From the NCBI RefSeq assembly GCF_038784515.1, contig NZ_CP152376.1:4464001-4528000 (forward strand): DNA of 64,000 nucleotides, read 5' to 3'. The notes under the pieces are model-generated. The model ran no database searches and was not told where the DNA came from. It saw only the letters and a program-made list of their open reading frames with translations. Both the position numbers and the translations under genes were made by a program. Below are positions 47,266-56,293 of this stretch, piece after piece (the first letter of the stretch is position 1; the number at the start of each line of letters is the position of its first letter). The DNA comes from Rhodoferax sp. GW822-FHT02A01 (lineage in GTDB: Bacteria; Pseudomonadota; Gammaproteobacteria; Burkholderiales; Burkholderiaceae_C).

Positions 47266-48000
47266 TCAGTTCCGGCGCGACAGCAGCACGCTTTCGGCCA
47301 AAGCAAAGTCCTGCGGATAAGTGACCTTGAAATTTTGCGCTGAGCCGTGTACCAGCAAAGGGCTTTGGCCCATGGCTTCCATGGCGCTGGACTCATCGGT
47401 GACTGCATCGCCAACCGCCGCCAGCGCGGCCTGCAGGGCGCCGATGCGAAACATCTGCGGTGTCTGCGCCAGCCACTTGTCGCTACGCTCCAGGGTGCAT
47501 GCCACGCGACCCTGGCTGCCCTGCTTGAGCGTGTCGGGCAACGGCAGTGCCAGCAGCCCCCCCACCGCATCCAGCAGGCAGGCGTCGATCAGGGCATTGA
47601 TCTGCTCTGCGGTGACCAGGCAACGCGCAGCATCGTGGACCAGCACCCAATCCTGAGGGGAAGCACCTTGCTGCAGCAAAGCATGCAGACCATTGGCCAC
47701 GGTTTGCGCTCGCGTGGCTCCACCGCAAGCGCTCACCTGGACTGGCACGTTGGATTTTTCAAAGAAACCATCTCCAGCGGACACCACCACCAACGTGCCT
47801 GCCAGCCGCGCCACCCCTGCAAACGCAGCCAGCGTATGCATCACCATGGGCTTGCCCGCCACCGACTGGTACTGCTTGGGGCCTTGTGCACCCGAACGCG
47901 AACCATTACCGGCGCAGGGAATCAGGGCCCATAAACGGTCGTGTTCCGCAGCGGTTTGCGAAGAAAAAGTGTCGGAGGTTTGCAAGGGTGTTTGGGGCAT
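47266..48000 (-). CDS. ispD: 2-C-methyl-D-erythritol 4-phosphate cytidylyltransferase
   Basis: 244 residues. LIPCAGNGSRSGAQGPKQYQSVAGKPM is the CTP-binding Gly-rich loop; VLVHDAARCLV and FKVTYPQDFALAE are also diagnostic. It is the third step of the MEP pathway. It is divergent from mfd across about 44 bp, the common Burkholderiales order, but is followed by the liv genes instead of ispF. Confidence 0.95.
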   Translation of the reverse strand: MPQTPLQTSDTFSSQTAAEHDRLWALIPCAGNGSRSGAQGPKQYQSVAGKPMVMHTLAAFAGVARLAGTLVVVSAGDGFFEKSNVPVQVSACGGATRAQTVANGLHALLQQGASPQDWVLVHDAARCLVTAEQINALIDACLLDAVGGLLALPLPDTLKQGSQGRVACTLERSDKWLAQTPQMFRIGALQAALAAVGDAVTDESSAMEAMGQSPLLVHGSAQNFKVTYPQDFALAESVLLSRRN

Positions 48001-48044
48001 GGAGGGCTACAGAGTACCGCCCCATTCTAAAATCGATGCCATCC

Positions 48045-51000
48045 ATGGATTTACCCAAACTCTCCAGCGGCAAACGCTACACCCTGCCCCGCCCTGCGGG
48101 TTCTGCTGACGCACTCCTCCTGGCCCGCCTGGGCGAACGTGAAAAAGGGAGCGGCAAGCCGCTGGCCATCATCACGTCCGACGCCACGGATGCACAGCGC
48201 CTGCTCGATGAAATTGCCTTCTTCGCGCCCACATTGCGCTGCGCGCTGTTTCCTGACTGGGAGACGCTGCCCTACGACACCTTCTCGCCGCACCAGGACC
48301 TGATCAGCGAGCGGCTGGCCACCCTGTGGCGCATTTCCCAGCGCAACAAGGAGACTGGCGCCGATGTGATCATCGTGCCGGCCACCACGGCCCTGTACCG
48401 CCTGGCGCCGCCCAGCTTTCTGGCGGGCTACACCTTTGAATTCAAGGTCAAGCAAAAGCTCGACGAGGCCCGCCTCAAGGCCCAGCTCACGCTCGCCGGC
48501 TACAGCCACGTGACCCAGGTCGTGAGCCCCGGTGAATATGCGGTGCGTGGCGGCCTGATCGACCTCTTCCCCATGGGTTCGCCCGTGCCCTACCGGGTGG
48601 ACCTGTTCGACGACGAGATCGACAGCATCCGCACCTTCGACCCCGACAGCCAGCGCAGCCTGTACCCGGTGCCCGAAATCCGCCTGCTGCCCGGGCGCGA
48701 ATTCCCCATGGATGACGACGCGCGCGCGCGCTTTCGCAGCCGTTGGCGCGAGCTGCTGGAAGGTGACCCGACCAAGAGCCGCATCTACAAGGACATGGGC
48801 AACGGCGTTGCCACCGCCGGTATCGAGTACTACCTGCCGCTGTTCTTCGAGCACACCGCCACCGTGTTCGACTACGTGGGTGGCGACGCCACCGTGGTGC
48901 TGCATGGCGATCTGGAGTCCGCCTTCCAGCGTTTCTGGCAGGACACCAAGGACCGCTTCCGCCTGGTGCAGGGTGACCCCGAGCGCCCGGCCTTGCCGCC
49001 CGAGAGTCTGTTCCTGGGTACCGAGCAGTTCTATGCACTGTGCAACGGCCATGCGCAACTGGCCATCAAAGCCGCGTCGCCCGAGGACACCGCCGGCGCT
49101 TTTGTCGACATCAGCGCCCTGCCCCCCATGGCCGCGCTACGTGGCACCGAAGACCCGCTGGTCAAGCTCAAGGACTACGCCCGCAATACCCAGCAGCGCA
49201 TGCTGGTTCTGGCCGAAAGCGATGGCCGGCGCGAAAGCCTGCTGGACTTCCTGCGCGCCTCGCAGATCAATCCGCCCGCCTTCGATTCGCTGGAGGAGTT
49301 TGTCCACAGCAGCGAAAAGTGGGGCATTGCCACCGCCGCGCTGACCGTGGGCTTTGGCTGGCTCGAAGCCGGCGTGGACCTGATCACCGAGACCGAGCTG
49401 TTTGCCGCCGGCCCCGCCACGCGCAGACGCAAGAAGCAGGAACAGGTCAGTGACGTCGAGGCGCTGATCAAAGACCTCTCCGAGCTGAACCTGGGCGACC
49501 CGGTGGTGCATTCATCGCATGGCATTGGCCGCTACCGGGGCTTGGTCAACATGGATATGGGCAATAAGAATGCCCAAGGCGAACCGGAGCTGCAGGAGTT
49601 CCTGCACCTGGAGTACGCCGACAAGGCCACGCTGTATGTGCCGGTGAGCCAGTTGCAACTGATCAGCCGCTACACCGGCGTGAGCGCCGATGAGGCGCCC
49701 TTGCACAAGCTGGGTTCCGGCCAGTGGGAAAAAGCCAAGCGCAAGGCCGCCGAACAGGTGCGCGACTCTGCGGCCGAACTGCTCAACATCTATGCCCGCC
49801 GCGCCGCACGCGAGGGCCACGCCTTCCGCTATTCGCCCACCGACTACGAGGCCTTTGCCAACGACTTCGGCTTCGAGGAAACCGCCGACCAGAAGGCCGC
49901 CATCCACGCCGTCATCCAGGACATGATCAGCCCGCGCCCCATGGACCGCCTCGTGTGTGGTGACGTGGGCTTTGGCAAAACTGAGGTTGCCCTGCGTGCC
50001 GCTTTTGTGGCTGTGACGGGCGGCAGGCAGGTGGCCTTTCTGGCCCCCACGACCCTGCTGGCCGAACAGCACTACCAGACGCTGGTGGACCGCTTCAGCA
50101 AATGGCCGGTGAAGATTGCGGAGATGAGCCGCTTCCGCTCGGCCAAGGAAATCACCGCCGCGCTCAAGGGCGTGGCCGACGGCACCATCGACATCGTCGT
50201 GGGCACGCACAAGCTGCTCAGCGAAAAGACCCACTTCAAGGACCTGGGCCTGCTCATCATCGACGAGGAGCATCGCTTTGGTGTGCGCCACAAGGAGGCC
50301 ATGAAGGCGCTGCGCGCCGAGGTGGACGTGCTGACCCTCACCGCCACGCCCATCCCGCGTACGCTGGGCATGGCGCTGGAAGGCCTGCGCGACCTTTCCG
50401 TGATTGCCACCGCGCCGCAACGCCGCCTGGCGATCAAGACCTTTGTACGCACCGAGGGCAACGGCGTGATCCGCGAGGCCGTGCTGCGTGAGCTCAAGCG
50501 CGGCGGCCAGGTCTACTTCCTGCACAACGAGGTGGAGACCATTGAGAACCGCCGCGCCAAGCTCGAAGAGTTGTTGCCCGAAGCCCGCATTGCCGTGGCC
50601 CACGGCCAGATGCCTGAACGCCAGCTCGAAGCCGTGATGCGCGACTTCATTGCCCAGCGCAGCAACCTGCTGCTGTGCTCCACCATCATCGAGACCGGCA
50701 TCGACGTGCCCACCGCCAACACCATCGTCATGAGCCGAGCCGACAAGTTCGGCCTGGCGCAGCTGCATCAGCTGCGGGGTCGCGTGGGTCGCAGCCACCA
50801 CCAGGCCTATGCCTATCTGATGGTGCCCGACATCGAAGGCCTGACCAAGCAGGCCCAGCAACGGCTGGACGCCATCCAGCAGATGGAAGAGCTGGGCAGC
50901 GGCTTCTATCTGGCCATGCACGACCTGGAGATCCGTGGTGCCGGCGAGGTACTGGGCGAAAACCAGAGCGGCAATATGCTGGAGGTGGGCTTTCAGCTCT

Positions 51001-51533
51001 ACAACGAGATGCTGTCCGAGGCGGTGCGCTGCCTCAAGGCTGGCATCGAGCCCGACCTGCTGAGCCCGCTCAACGTCAACACCGAAATCAACCTGCACGC
51101 CCCGGCGCTGTTGCCCGACGAATACTGCGGCGATGTGCACCTGCGCCTGTCGTTCTACAAGAAGCTGGCCACCGCCAAGAACACCGACCAGATCGACGCC
51201 CTGCTCGAAGAGATCGTGGACCGCTTCGGCAAGCTGCCGGCGCAGGCGCAGACATTGATTGACGTGCACCGCCTGCGCGTGATCGCCAAGCCCTACGGCG
51301 TGGTCAAGGTGGACGCCGCACCGGGCGTGATCACCATCACCTTCAAGAAAGACCCGCCGATCGAGCCGCTACGCATCATCGAGCTGATCCAGAAGAACAA
51401 GCACATCAAGCTGGCCGGCAACGAGAAGCTGCGCATCGAGCGCAACCTGCCCGAGGTGAAGGACCGCGCCCAGATGGTGCGCGACATCCTGCGCAGCCTG
51501 GGCCAGCCCAATACCAAATCCGTCGCAGCCTGA
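48045..51533 (+). CDS. mfd: Transcription-repair coupling factor Mfd
   Basis: About 1162 residues. The UvrB-homology module comes first (LFPDWETLPYDTFSPHQDLISERLATL), then the RNA-polymerase-interacting CarD-like domain (GDPVVHSSHGIGRYRGL). The RecG-like translocase has Walker A GDVGFGKTEVALRAA, IIDEEHRFGV and LTATPIPRTLGMAL. The C-terminal TRCF domain is complete. It removes RNA polymerase stalled at lesions and recruits UvrA. Start codons at 48036 and 48045 are both possible; the much longer open frame upstream runs antisense to ispD. Confidence 0.97.
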   Translation: MDLPKLSSGKRYTLPRPAGSADALLLARLGEREKGSGKPLAIITSDATDAQRLLDEIAFFAPTLRCALFPDWETLPYDTFSPHQDLISERLATLWRISQRNKETGADVIIVPATTALYRLAPPSFLAGYTFEFKVKQKLDEARLKAQLTLAGYSHVTQVVSPGEYAVRGGLIDLFPMGSPVPYRVDLFDDEIDSIRTFDPDSQRSLYPVPEIRLLPGREFPMDDDARARFRSRWRELLEGDPTKSRIYKDMGNGVATAGIEYYLPLFFEHTATVFDYVGGDATVVLHGDLESAFQRFWQDTKDRFRLVQGDPERPALPPESLFLGTEQFYALCNGHAQLAIKAASPEDTAGAFVDISALPPMAALRGTEDPLVKLKDYARNTQQRMLVLAESDGRRESLLDFLRASQINPPAFDSLEEFVHSSEKWGIATAALTVGFGWLEAGVDLITETELFAAGPATRRRKKQEQVSDVEALIKDLSELNLGDPVVHSSHGIGRYRGLVNMDMGNKNAQGEPELQEFLHLEYADKATLYVPVSQLQLISRYTGVSADEAPLHKLGSGQWEKAKRKAAEQVRDSAAELLNIYARRAAREGHAFRYSPTDYEAFANDFGFEETADQKAAIHAVIQDMISPRPMDRLVCGDVGFGKTEVALRAAFVAVTGGRQVAFLAPTTLLAEQHYQTLVDRFSKWPVKIAEMSRFRSAKEITAALKGVADGTIDIVVGTHKLLSEKTHFKDLGLLIIDEEHRFGVRHKEAMKALRAEVDVLTLTATPIPRTLGMALEGLRDLSVIATAPQRRLAIKTFVRTEGNGVIREAVLRELKRGGQVYFLHNEVETIENRRAKLEELLPEARIAVAHGQMPERQLEAVMRDFIAQRSNLLLCSTIIETGIDVPTANTIVMSRADKFGLAQLHQLRGRVGRSHHQAYAYLMVPDIEGLTKQAQQRLDAIQQMEELGSGFYLAMHDLEIRGAGEVLGENQSGNMLEVGFQLYNEMLSEAVRCLKAGIEPDLLSPLNVNTEINLHAPALLPDEYCGDVHLRLSFYKKLATAKNTDQIDALLEEIVDRFGKLPAQAQTLIDVHRLRVIAKPYGVVKVDAAPGVITITFKKDPPIEPLRIIELIQKNKHIKLAGNEKLRIERNLPEVKDRAQMVRDILRSLGQPNTKSVAA

Positions 51534-51554
51534 GCATTACGCCCCCAATAAACC

Positions 51555-52280
51555 ATGACAACTCCCGCAGAAATCGAACCCGGCCTGGTCACCCAGGGCA
51601 TTACCCCGCCATTGCGCCTGAAGGACTTCAAGCTCATTGCCTTTGACATGGACTCCACCCTCATCAACATCGAGTGCGTGGACGAAATCGCCGATGCCGC
51701 CGGGCGCAAGGCCGAAGTAGCCGCCATCACCGAGGCCGCCATGCGCGGTGAGATTGCCGACTACAAGGAAAGCCTGCGCAAGCGCGTGGCCCTGCTCAAG
51801 GGTGTGACAGTGGCCCACATGGAAGAGGTGTACACGCGGCGCCTGCAGCTCAATCCCGGTGCCGCCGAACTGGTGGCCGCCTGCAAGGCTGCGGGCCTTA
51901 AGGTGCTGCTGGTGTCCGGCGGATTTACCTTTTTCACCGACCGCATCCGTGAGCGCCTGGGCATCGACTTCGCCCGCTCGAATGTGCTGGAGGTGGAGGC
52001 TGGCCCCAGTTGCGGAGTGCTGACCGGCCGCATGGTGGATCAGCCCTGGGGGGACATCTGCGACGGCAATGAAAAACGCCGCACGCTGCTGGAAGTGGCG
52101 ACTTTGATCGGCGTGGAGCCCCGCCAAATCATCGCCATGGGGGACGGTGCCAACGACCTGCCCATGATGGGCGTGGCCGGCCTGTCCGTGGCATATCACG
52201 CCAAACCGGCCGTGCGCGAGAAGGCCAACGTGGCCATCAACAGCGGCGGCCTGGACCGCCTGCTGACAGTATTGCGTTAG
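51555..52280 (+). CDS. serB: Phosphoserine phosphatase
   Basis: 241 residues, HAD superfamily. Motif I FDMDSTLINIECVDEIAD, motif II LLVSGGFTFFT, motif III Lys region and motif IV GDGANDLPMMGVAG are clear. It lacks the N-terminal ACT domain of longer SerB forms. It carries out the last step of serine synthesis. It lies 21 bp after mfd, and its stop overlaps the convergent DsbA-family gene by 4 bp. Confidence 0.95.
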   Translation: MTTPAEIEPGLVTQGITPPLRLKDFKLIAFDMDSTLINIECVDEIADAAGRKAEVAAITEAAMRGEIADYKESLRKRVALLKGVTVAHMEEVYTRRLQLNPGAAELVAACKAAGLKVLLVSGGFTFFTDRIRERLGIDFARSNVLEVEAGPSCGVLTGRMVDQPWGDICDGNEKRRTLLEVATLIGVEPRQIIAMGDGANDLPMMGVAGLSVAYHAKPAVREKANVAINSGGLDRLLTVLR

Positions 52281-52921
52281 ATCTCCGCGATCTGGCGCAG
52301 GGCCTTCGCAAACACCTCCGGCGGCTGGCCGCCGGAAATCAGATGCCGGTCGTTGAGGATGATGGCTGGCACCGAGTGGATGCCGCTCTGCTGGTAGAAC
52401 TGCTCCTGCTCCCGCACCTCGTCGGCGAACTCGTCACTGCCCAGAATGGACTGCGCCCGGGTGGCATCCAGACCAACGGAGGCTGCCACACGCACCAGCA
52501 AGGCGTTGTCGCTGGGGTTTTCGCCCTCGGTGAAATAGGCCTTGAACAGCGCATTCTTCAGGGCAACCTGCTTGCCTTCCAGCTCGGCCCAGTGCAGCAA
52601 GCGGTGCGCGTTGAAGGTGTTGTAGATGCGGCTGCGCTTGCCCATGTTGAAAGTGAAGCCCAGTGCCTCACCACGTGCACGGATGTTCTCCTGGGCTGCG
52701 GCCATCTGCTCGGGCGTAGAGCCGTATTTGTGGCTCAGGTGTTCCAGGATGTCCTCACCCTCTGGGTCCATCTGAGGGTTGAGCTCAAAAGGCTGAAACG
52801 TCAGGCTGGCATCCAGCTCACCATCGAGTTCCTTGAGCGCAGTCTGCAGGGACTGCAGGCCAATGGCGCACCAGGGGCAGGATACGTCGGACACAAAGTC
52901 GATCTTGATTTGCTTTTTCAT
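52277..52921 (-). CDS. DsbA-family (FrnE-like) thiol oxidoreductase
   Basis: 214 residues. The thioredoxin-fold active site CPWC is in DFVSDVSCPWCAIGLQSL near the N-terminus. The helical insert and SGIHSVPAIILNDRHLISGGQPPEVF with the cis-Pro loop fit the FrnE/2-hydroxychromene-isomerase-like DsbA branch. There is no signal peptide, so it is cytoplasmic. The start MKKQIKIDF at 52921 is chosen over an upstream ATG at 52969. Confidence 0.9.
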   Translation of the reverse strand: MKKQIKIDFVSDVSCPWCAIGLQSLQTALKELDGELDASLTFQPFELNPQMDPEGEDILEHLSHKYGSTPEQMAAAQENIRARGEALGFTFNMGKRSRIYNTFNAHRLLHWAELEGKQVALKNALFKAYFTEGENPSDNALLVRVAASVGLDATRAQSILGSDEFADEVREQEQFYQQSGIHSVPAIILNDRHLISGGQPPEVFAKALRQIAEI

Positions 52922-53005
52922 AGCCTCGATTGGACCTGATTTACAAAAACCCTTTGGTGCGCCAAGCAACCCGTTACGGGTGTAGCGCCAACAAACAACA
53001 CCCAG

Positions 53006-54196
53006 TTACAGGGCCTGCGCCAGCCGCGCCACGCCCTCTTCGATGCGCGCCACATCGGCCGTGGCAAAACTCAGGCGCAGCGTGGCCAGGTCCGGATTGG
53101 CCGCGTAGAACGGAGCTCCAGGCACAAAGGCCACGCCCTTGTCGATGGCGCGCTTGGCAAACGCATTGCCATCACAGACCTTGCCATTGGCGCCGGTCAG
53201 CCGGGCCCACACGAACAGCCCGCCCTGCGGCTGCACGAAGGTGATAGCTTCGCCCAGATCCTTGCGCAAAGCGTTGCCCATGGCCAATGCGCGCTCGGCA
53301 TACACCTTGCGGACATGTGCCAGCGTACCCGGCATGCGCCCGGCCTTGAGGTACTGCGCCGCCGTGGCCTGGGCAAAGGTGCTGGTGGCCGCATCGCTGA
53401 ACTGTTTGCACATGGTGGCCTTGGCCAATAGCTCGGGCGGCGCAATCAGCCAGCCCACACGCAGCCCCGGGCTGAGCACCTTGCTGAGCGATCCGCAGTG
53501 GGCCAGCAGTTCGCGGCTGCCGGGTACCTGGCTGCTCAGCGCCAGCATGCTGGGCGGCGGCGCCTCGCCAAAGTAGAGGTCACCGTAGGGGTCATCTTCC
53601 ACAATCAGGGTCTGGTACTTCACCGCCAGCTCCAGCACGCGCTTGCGGCGCTCCAGGCTCAGCATGGCGCCGCTGGGGTTGCCGAAGGTGGGAATCAGGT
53701 ACACCAGCTTGGGGCGGTGCTCGGCGATGAGTTGCTCCAGCGTGTCGGTCTGCACGCCGTTGCCGTCCACCGGGGCACTGATGAGTTGTGCGCCGTACAG
53801 GCGGAAACACTGGATGGTGGCCAGGAAGGTGGGGCCTTCCACAATCACCTTGTCGCCGGGGCTGATCATGGTCTTGCCCAGCAGATCCAGCGCCTGCTGG
53901 CTGCCGGTGGTAACGATCAACTGCTCGGATGCCACGTCCTGTGCGCCTTTGCTCTGCATGAAAGTGGCAAGCTGCTCACGCAGCGGCTGGTAGCCCTCGG
54001 TCGCGCCATATTGCAGGGCAGGCCCGGGCTCTTCGGTGAGGGCCAGGTTGGTGGCTTCGCGAATGCCTTCCACGTCGAACATGGTGCTGTCCGGAAACCC
54101 TCCAGCAAAACTGATGATTCCCGGCTTTCCCAACAGTTTGAACAGCTCACGGATAGCGGAAGTCTCTACGTTGTTCAGTCTTTCAGCGAATTGCAT
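53006..54196 (-). CDS. PLP-dependent aminotransferase (fold type I, LysN/2-aminoadipate-like)
   Basis: 396 residues. ISFAGGFPDSTMFDVEG near the N-terminus, YGATEGYQPLREQLATFM, TTGSQQALDLLGK, YLIPTFGNPSGAML, and the PLP lysine in CGSLSKVLSPGLRVGW. This pattern is found in MocR-type aminotransferase domains and LysN/2-aminoadipate aminotransferases without the DNA-binding part. The substrate is not fixed by sequence; aromatic or branched amino acids are possible. The frame extends upstream to 54316 but homology starts at MQFAERLNN. Confidence 0.88.
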   Translation of the reverse strand: MQFAERLNNVETSAIRELFKLLGKPGIISFAGGFPDSTMFDVEGIREATNLALTEEPGPALQYGATEGYQPLREQLATFMQSKGAQDVASEQLIVTTGSQQALDLLGKTMISPGDKVIVEGPTFLATIQCFRLYGAQLISAPVDGNGVQTDTLEQLIAEHRPKLVYLIPTFGNPSGAMLSLERRKRVLELAVKYQTLIVEDDPYGDLYFGEAPPPSMLALSSQVPGSRELLAHCGSLSKVLSPGLRVGWLIAPPELLAKATMCKQFSDAATSTFAQATAAQYLKAGRMPGTLAHVRKVYAERALAMGNALRKDLGEAITFVQPQGGLFVWARLTGANGKVCDGNAFAKRAIDKGVAFVPGAPFYAANPDLATLRLSFATADVARIEEGVARLAQAL

Positions 54197-54264
54197 AGCG
54201 TCTCTACAGATGGTTTTTGGGGTAAATACCCTAAGATTGTCCTTTGAAAACTCCAGGAACCGCC

Positions 54265-55065
54265 GTGGCAGATCTCGAATCTTTTTTTGCAGGTGTACGG
54301 CTGCCCGTACTGTCACCGGTCACCGTCGACCTGATAAGCATGCTAAGCAACGAGCGCGCGACCATGGACGATATCTGTACGGTGATTTCGAAAGAGCCGG
54401 CCATCGCTGCGCGGCTTCTCAAACTGGCCAACAGCAGCCAGTTTGGCCTGCCACGCAGCGTCGGCCTGCTGGAGGACGCGGTCACGCTGGTTGGCTTGGA
54501 GCGGGTGGGCAGCCTGGCCATCGGTGCCAGTCTGAGCTCGTCCATCCATGAGTTTGCAGGACTGGATCGCCACCGCTTCTGGACGTCGGCCATGCACTGC
54601 GCAGGCTATGCCCAGTGGCTTGCGCCACCTGCGGGCATTCCGGCGCCCACCGGCTGGCTCACCGGCATGATGCTGCGACTGGGGCAGTTGCTGATTGCGC
54701 AGGCAGAGCCCGATATCCTGCAAGCGATCGAAGCGCTGCCGGTGATACCGGGTGTGCGCTGGCAGCGCGAACAACACCTGCTGGGCTTTACCGAAGGGCA
54801 AATCACCGCCGAAATGGCCGCACACTGGAACTTTCCGCCCCAAATCGTGCAGGGTCTCAGACATGCGGCAGACCCTATGGCGGAAGACGGCTTCTCTCGA
54901 CTAGGGGCGGTGATTCATCTGGCGGGGCTGCTGGCCGAAACCCAGGACGCCAGCCCGGATTCCATAGAAACACTGCCATGGGATGTGATCGCAGCGCTGG
55001 AGCTGGACATCCGCTGGATGCGCGCAAGTTTTCCGGATCGGGAAAAGTTTGTTAACGTCAGCTGA
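54265..55065 (+). CDS. HDOD-domain protein
   Basis: About 266 residues. The HDOD core is LPVLSPVTVDLISMLSNERATMDDICTVISKEPAIAARLLKLANSSQFGL, read in pieces, then LLEDAVTLVGLERVGSLAIGASL. HDOD domains are related to HD phosphohydrolases but without the metal site; they are used as signalling modules. GTG 54265 is chosen with AGGA six bases upstream; TTG 54244 is the alternative. It is coupled to nth by 1 bp and divergent from the aminotransferase gene. Confidence 0.85.
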   Translation: MADLESFFAGVRLPVLSPVTVDLISMLSNERATMDDICTVISKEPAIAARLLKLANSSQFGLPRSVGLLEDAVTLVGLERVGSLAIGASLSSSIHEFAGLDRHRFWTSAMHCAGYAQWLAPPAGIPAPTGWLTGMMLRLGQLLIAQAEPDILQAIEALPVIPGVRWQREQHLLGFTEGQITAEMAAHWNFPPQIVQGLRHAADPMAEDGFSRLGAVIHLAGLLAETQDASPDSIETLPWDVIAALELDIRWMRASFPDREKFVNVS

Positions 55066-55066
55066 T

Positions 55067-55708
55067 ATGAACCCTGCTTCCATTGAAACCTTTTTCGCCA
55101 CGCTCCAAGCCGCCAATCCGCACCCACAAACCGAGCTGGAATTTGCCTCCGTCTTCGAGCTGCTGACCGCCGTCCTGCTGTCGGCCCAGGCCACCGACGT
55201 GGGCGTCAACAAGGCCACGCGCAAGTTGTTTGCGGTGGCCAACACCCCGCAGAAAATTCTGGACCTGGGGCAGGACGGGCTGGAGGGCTACATCAAGACC
55301 ATCGGCCTGTACCGCAGCAAGGCCAATCACCTGATGCAAACCTGCCGCATTCTGGTGGACCAGTTCCATGGCGAGGTGCCACGCACGCGTGAGGAACTGC
55401 AAAGCCTGCCGGGTGTGGGTCGCAAGACGGCCAATGTGGTACTGAACGTGGCTTTTGGCGAGCCCACCATGGCGGTGGACACGCACCTGTTTCGCCTGGG
55501 CAACCGCACCGGCCTGGCACCCGGCAAGACGCCGCTGGAAGTGGAAGAAAAACTGCTCAAGCGCATCCCCAAACCGTATCTGGTGGATGCCCACCACTGG
55601 CTGATCCTGCACGGCCGCTACATCTGCCAGGCACGCAAGCCGCTGTGCTGGCAATGTGCAGTGAGCGCCGTGTGCGACTTCAAGCCCAAGACGCCTGCGC
55701 CCACCTGA
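55067..55708 (+). CDS. nth: Endonuclease III
   Basis: 213 residues. Helix-hairpin-helix LPGVGRKTANVVLN with the catalytic Lys nearby, catalytic Asp in TMAVDTHLFRL, and a C-terminal C-x6-C-x2-C-x5-C [4Fe-4S] cluster (CQARKPLCWQCAVSAVC). It is a DNA glycosylase/AP lyase for oxidised pyrimidines. The ATG at 55067 follows the HDOD gene stop by 1 bp. Confidence 0.96.
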   Translation: MNPASIETFFATLQAANPHPQTELEFASVFELLTAVLLSAQATDVGVNKATRKLFAVANTPQKILDLGQDGLEGYIKTIGLYRSKANHLMQTCRILVDQFHGEVPRTREELQSLPGVGRKTANVVLNVAFGEPTMAVDTHLFRLGNRTGLAPGKTPLEVEEKLLKRIPKPYLVDAHHWLILHGRYICQARKPLCWQCAVSAVCDFKPKTPAPT

Positions 55709-55741
55709 AACCGGCCACGGTATGCGTCGAACCTACCTGCG

Positions 55742-56293
55742 CTAAAACTTCAGCCAGGCACCGTATTGCAGCCCGAGCAAAGGCCAATCCTCGGACCGCG
55801 TAACTGCACGCATCCCGCGTGCAATCAGCGTGGTCGCCTGCGCCACACCGGCATGGGTGATCCACACCACATCGCGGCCCTGGCTTGCCTGCAATGCAAG
55901 AGAGCTATCCCAGACCTCGGCAACACGCGCCAGCACTTCGTTGGCAGACTCCTTTCCGCCGAACCGGTGGCATGCAAAGTCTGCCGTCCATGCATCCACG
56001 GCGGCACGGGGAATAGTGTCCCAGGCCACGCCTTCCCAGTCGCCGAAATCCATTTCACGCAAACGCGACTCCTGCTCTGCAGGCAAGTCCGACCGGAGCT
56101 GCTTCAGGCTGTGCGCCAGCTGCAGGCAGCGCCTGAGCGGCGAACTCAGCACCACCGCATTGCGCGGCACCACCTCGGCCAAAGCCACTGCCGCCGCGTG
56201 CGTTGCCGCGGGTTCGGCGTCCAGATCCAGCATGCCGTAGCAGGTTCCCGGCGCCACCAGGGGCTTGCCATGGCGCACCAGCCACAGGCTCAC
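55742..56293 (-). CDS. cobC: Alpha-ribazole phosphatase-like histidine phosphatase
   Basis: 183 residues. WLVRHGKP with the phosphohistidine RHG, SSPLRRCLQLA, REMDFGDWEGVAWD and VVWITHAGVAQAT make a complete phosphoglycerate-mutase-like active site. Its place at the end of the cobalamin operon and the GTGA overlap with cobS support alpha-ribazole-5'-phosphate or cobalamin-5'-phosphate dephosphorylation. It is the last gene of the operon. Confidence 0.9.
   Translation of the reverse strand: MSLWLVRHGKPLVAPGTCYGMLDLDAEPAATHAAAVALAEVVPRNAVVLSSPLRRCLQLAHSLKQLRSDLPAEQESRLREMDFGDWEGVAWDTIPRAAVDAWTADFACHRFGGKESANEVLARVAEVWDSSLALQASQGRDVVWITHAGVAQATTLIARGMRAVTRSEDWPLLGLQYGAWLKF

Noticed and set aside
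49512..51269. 585-codon minus-strand frame opposite mfd
   Set aside because: It is a His/Gln/Val-rich shadow of a conserved gene with no domain pattern.
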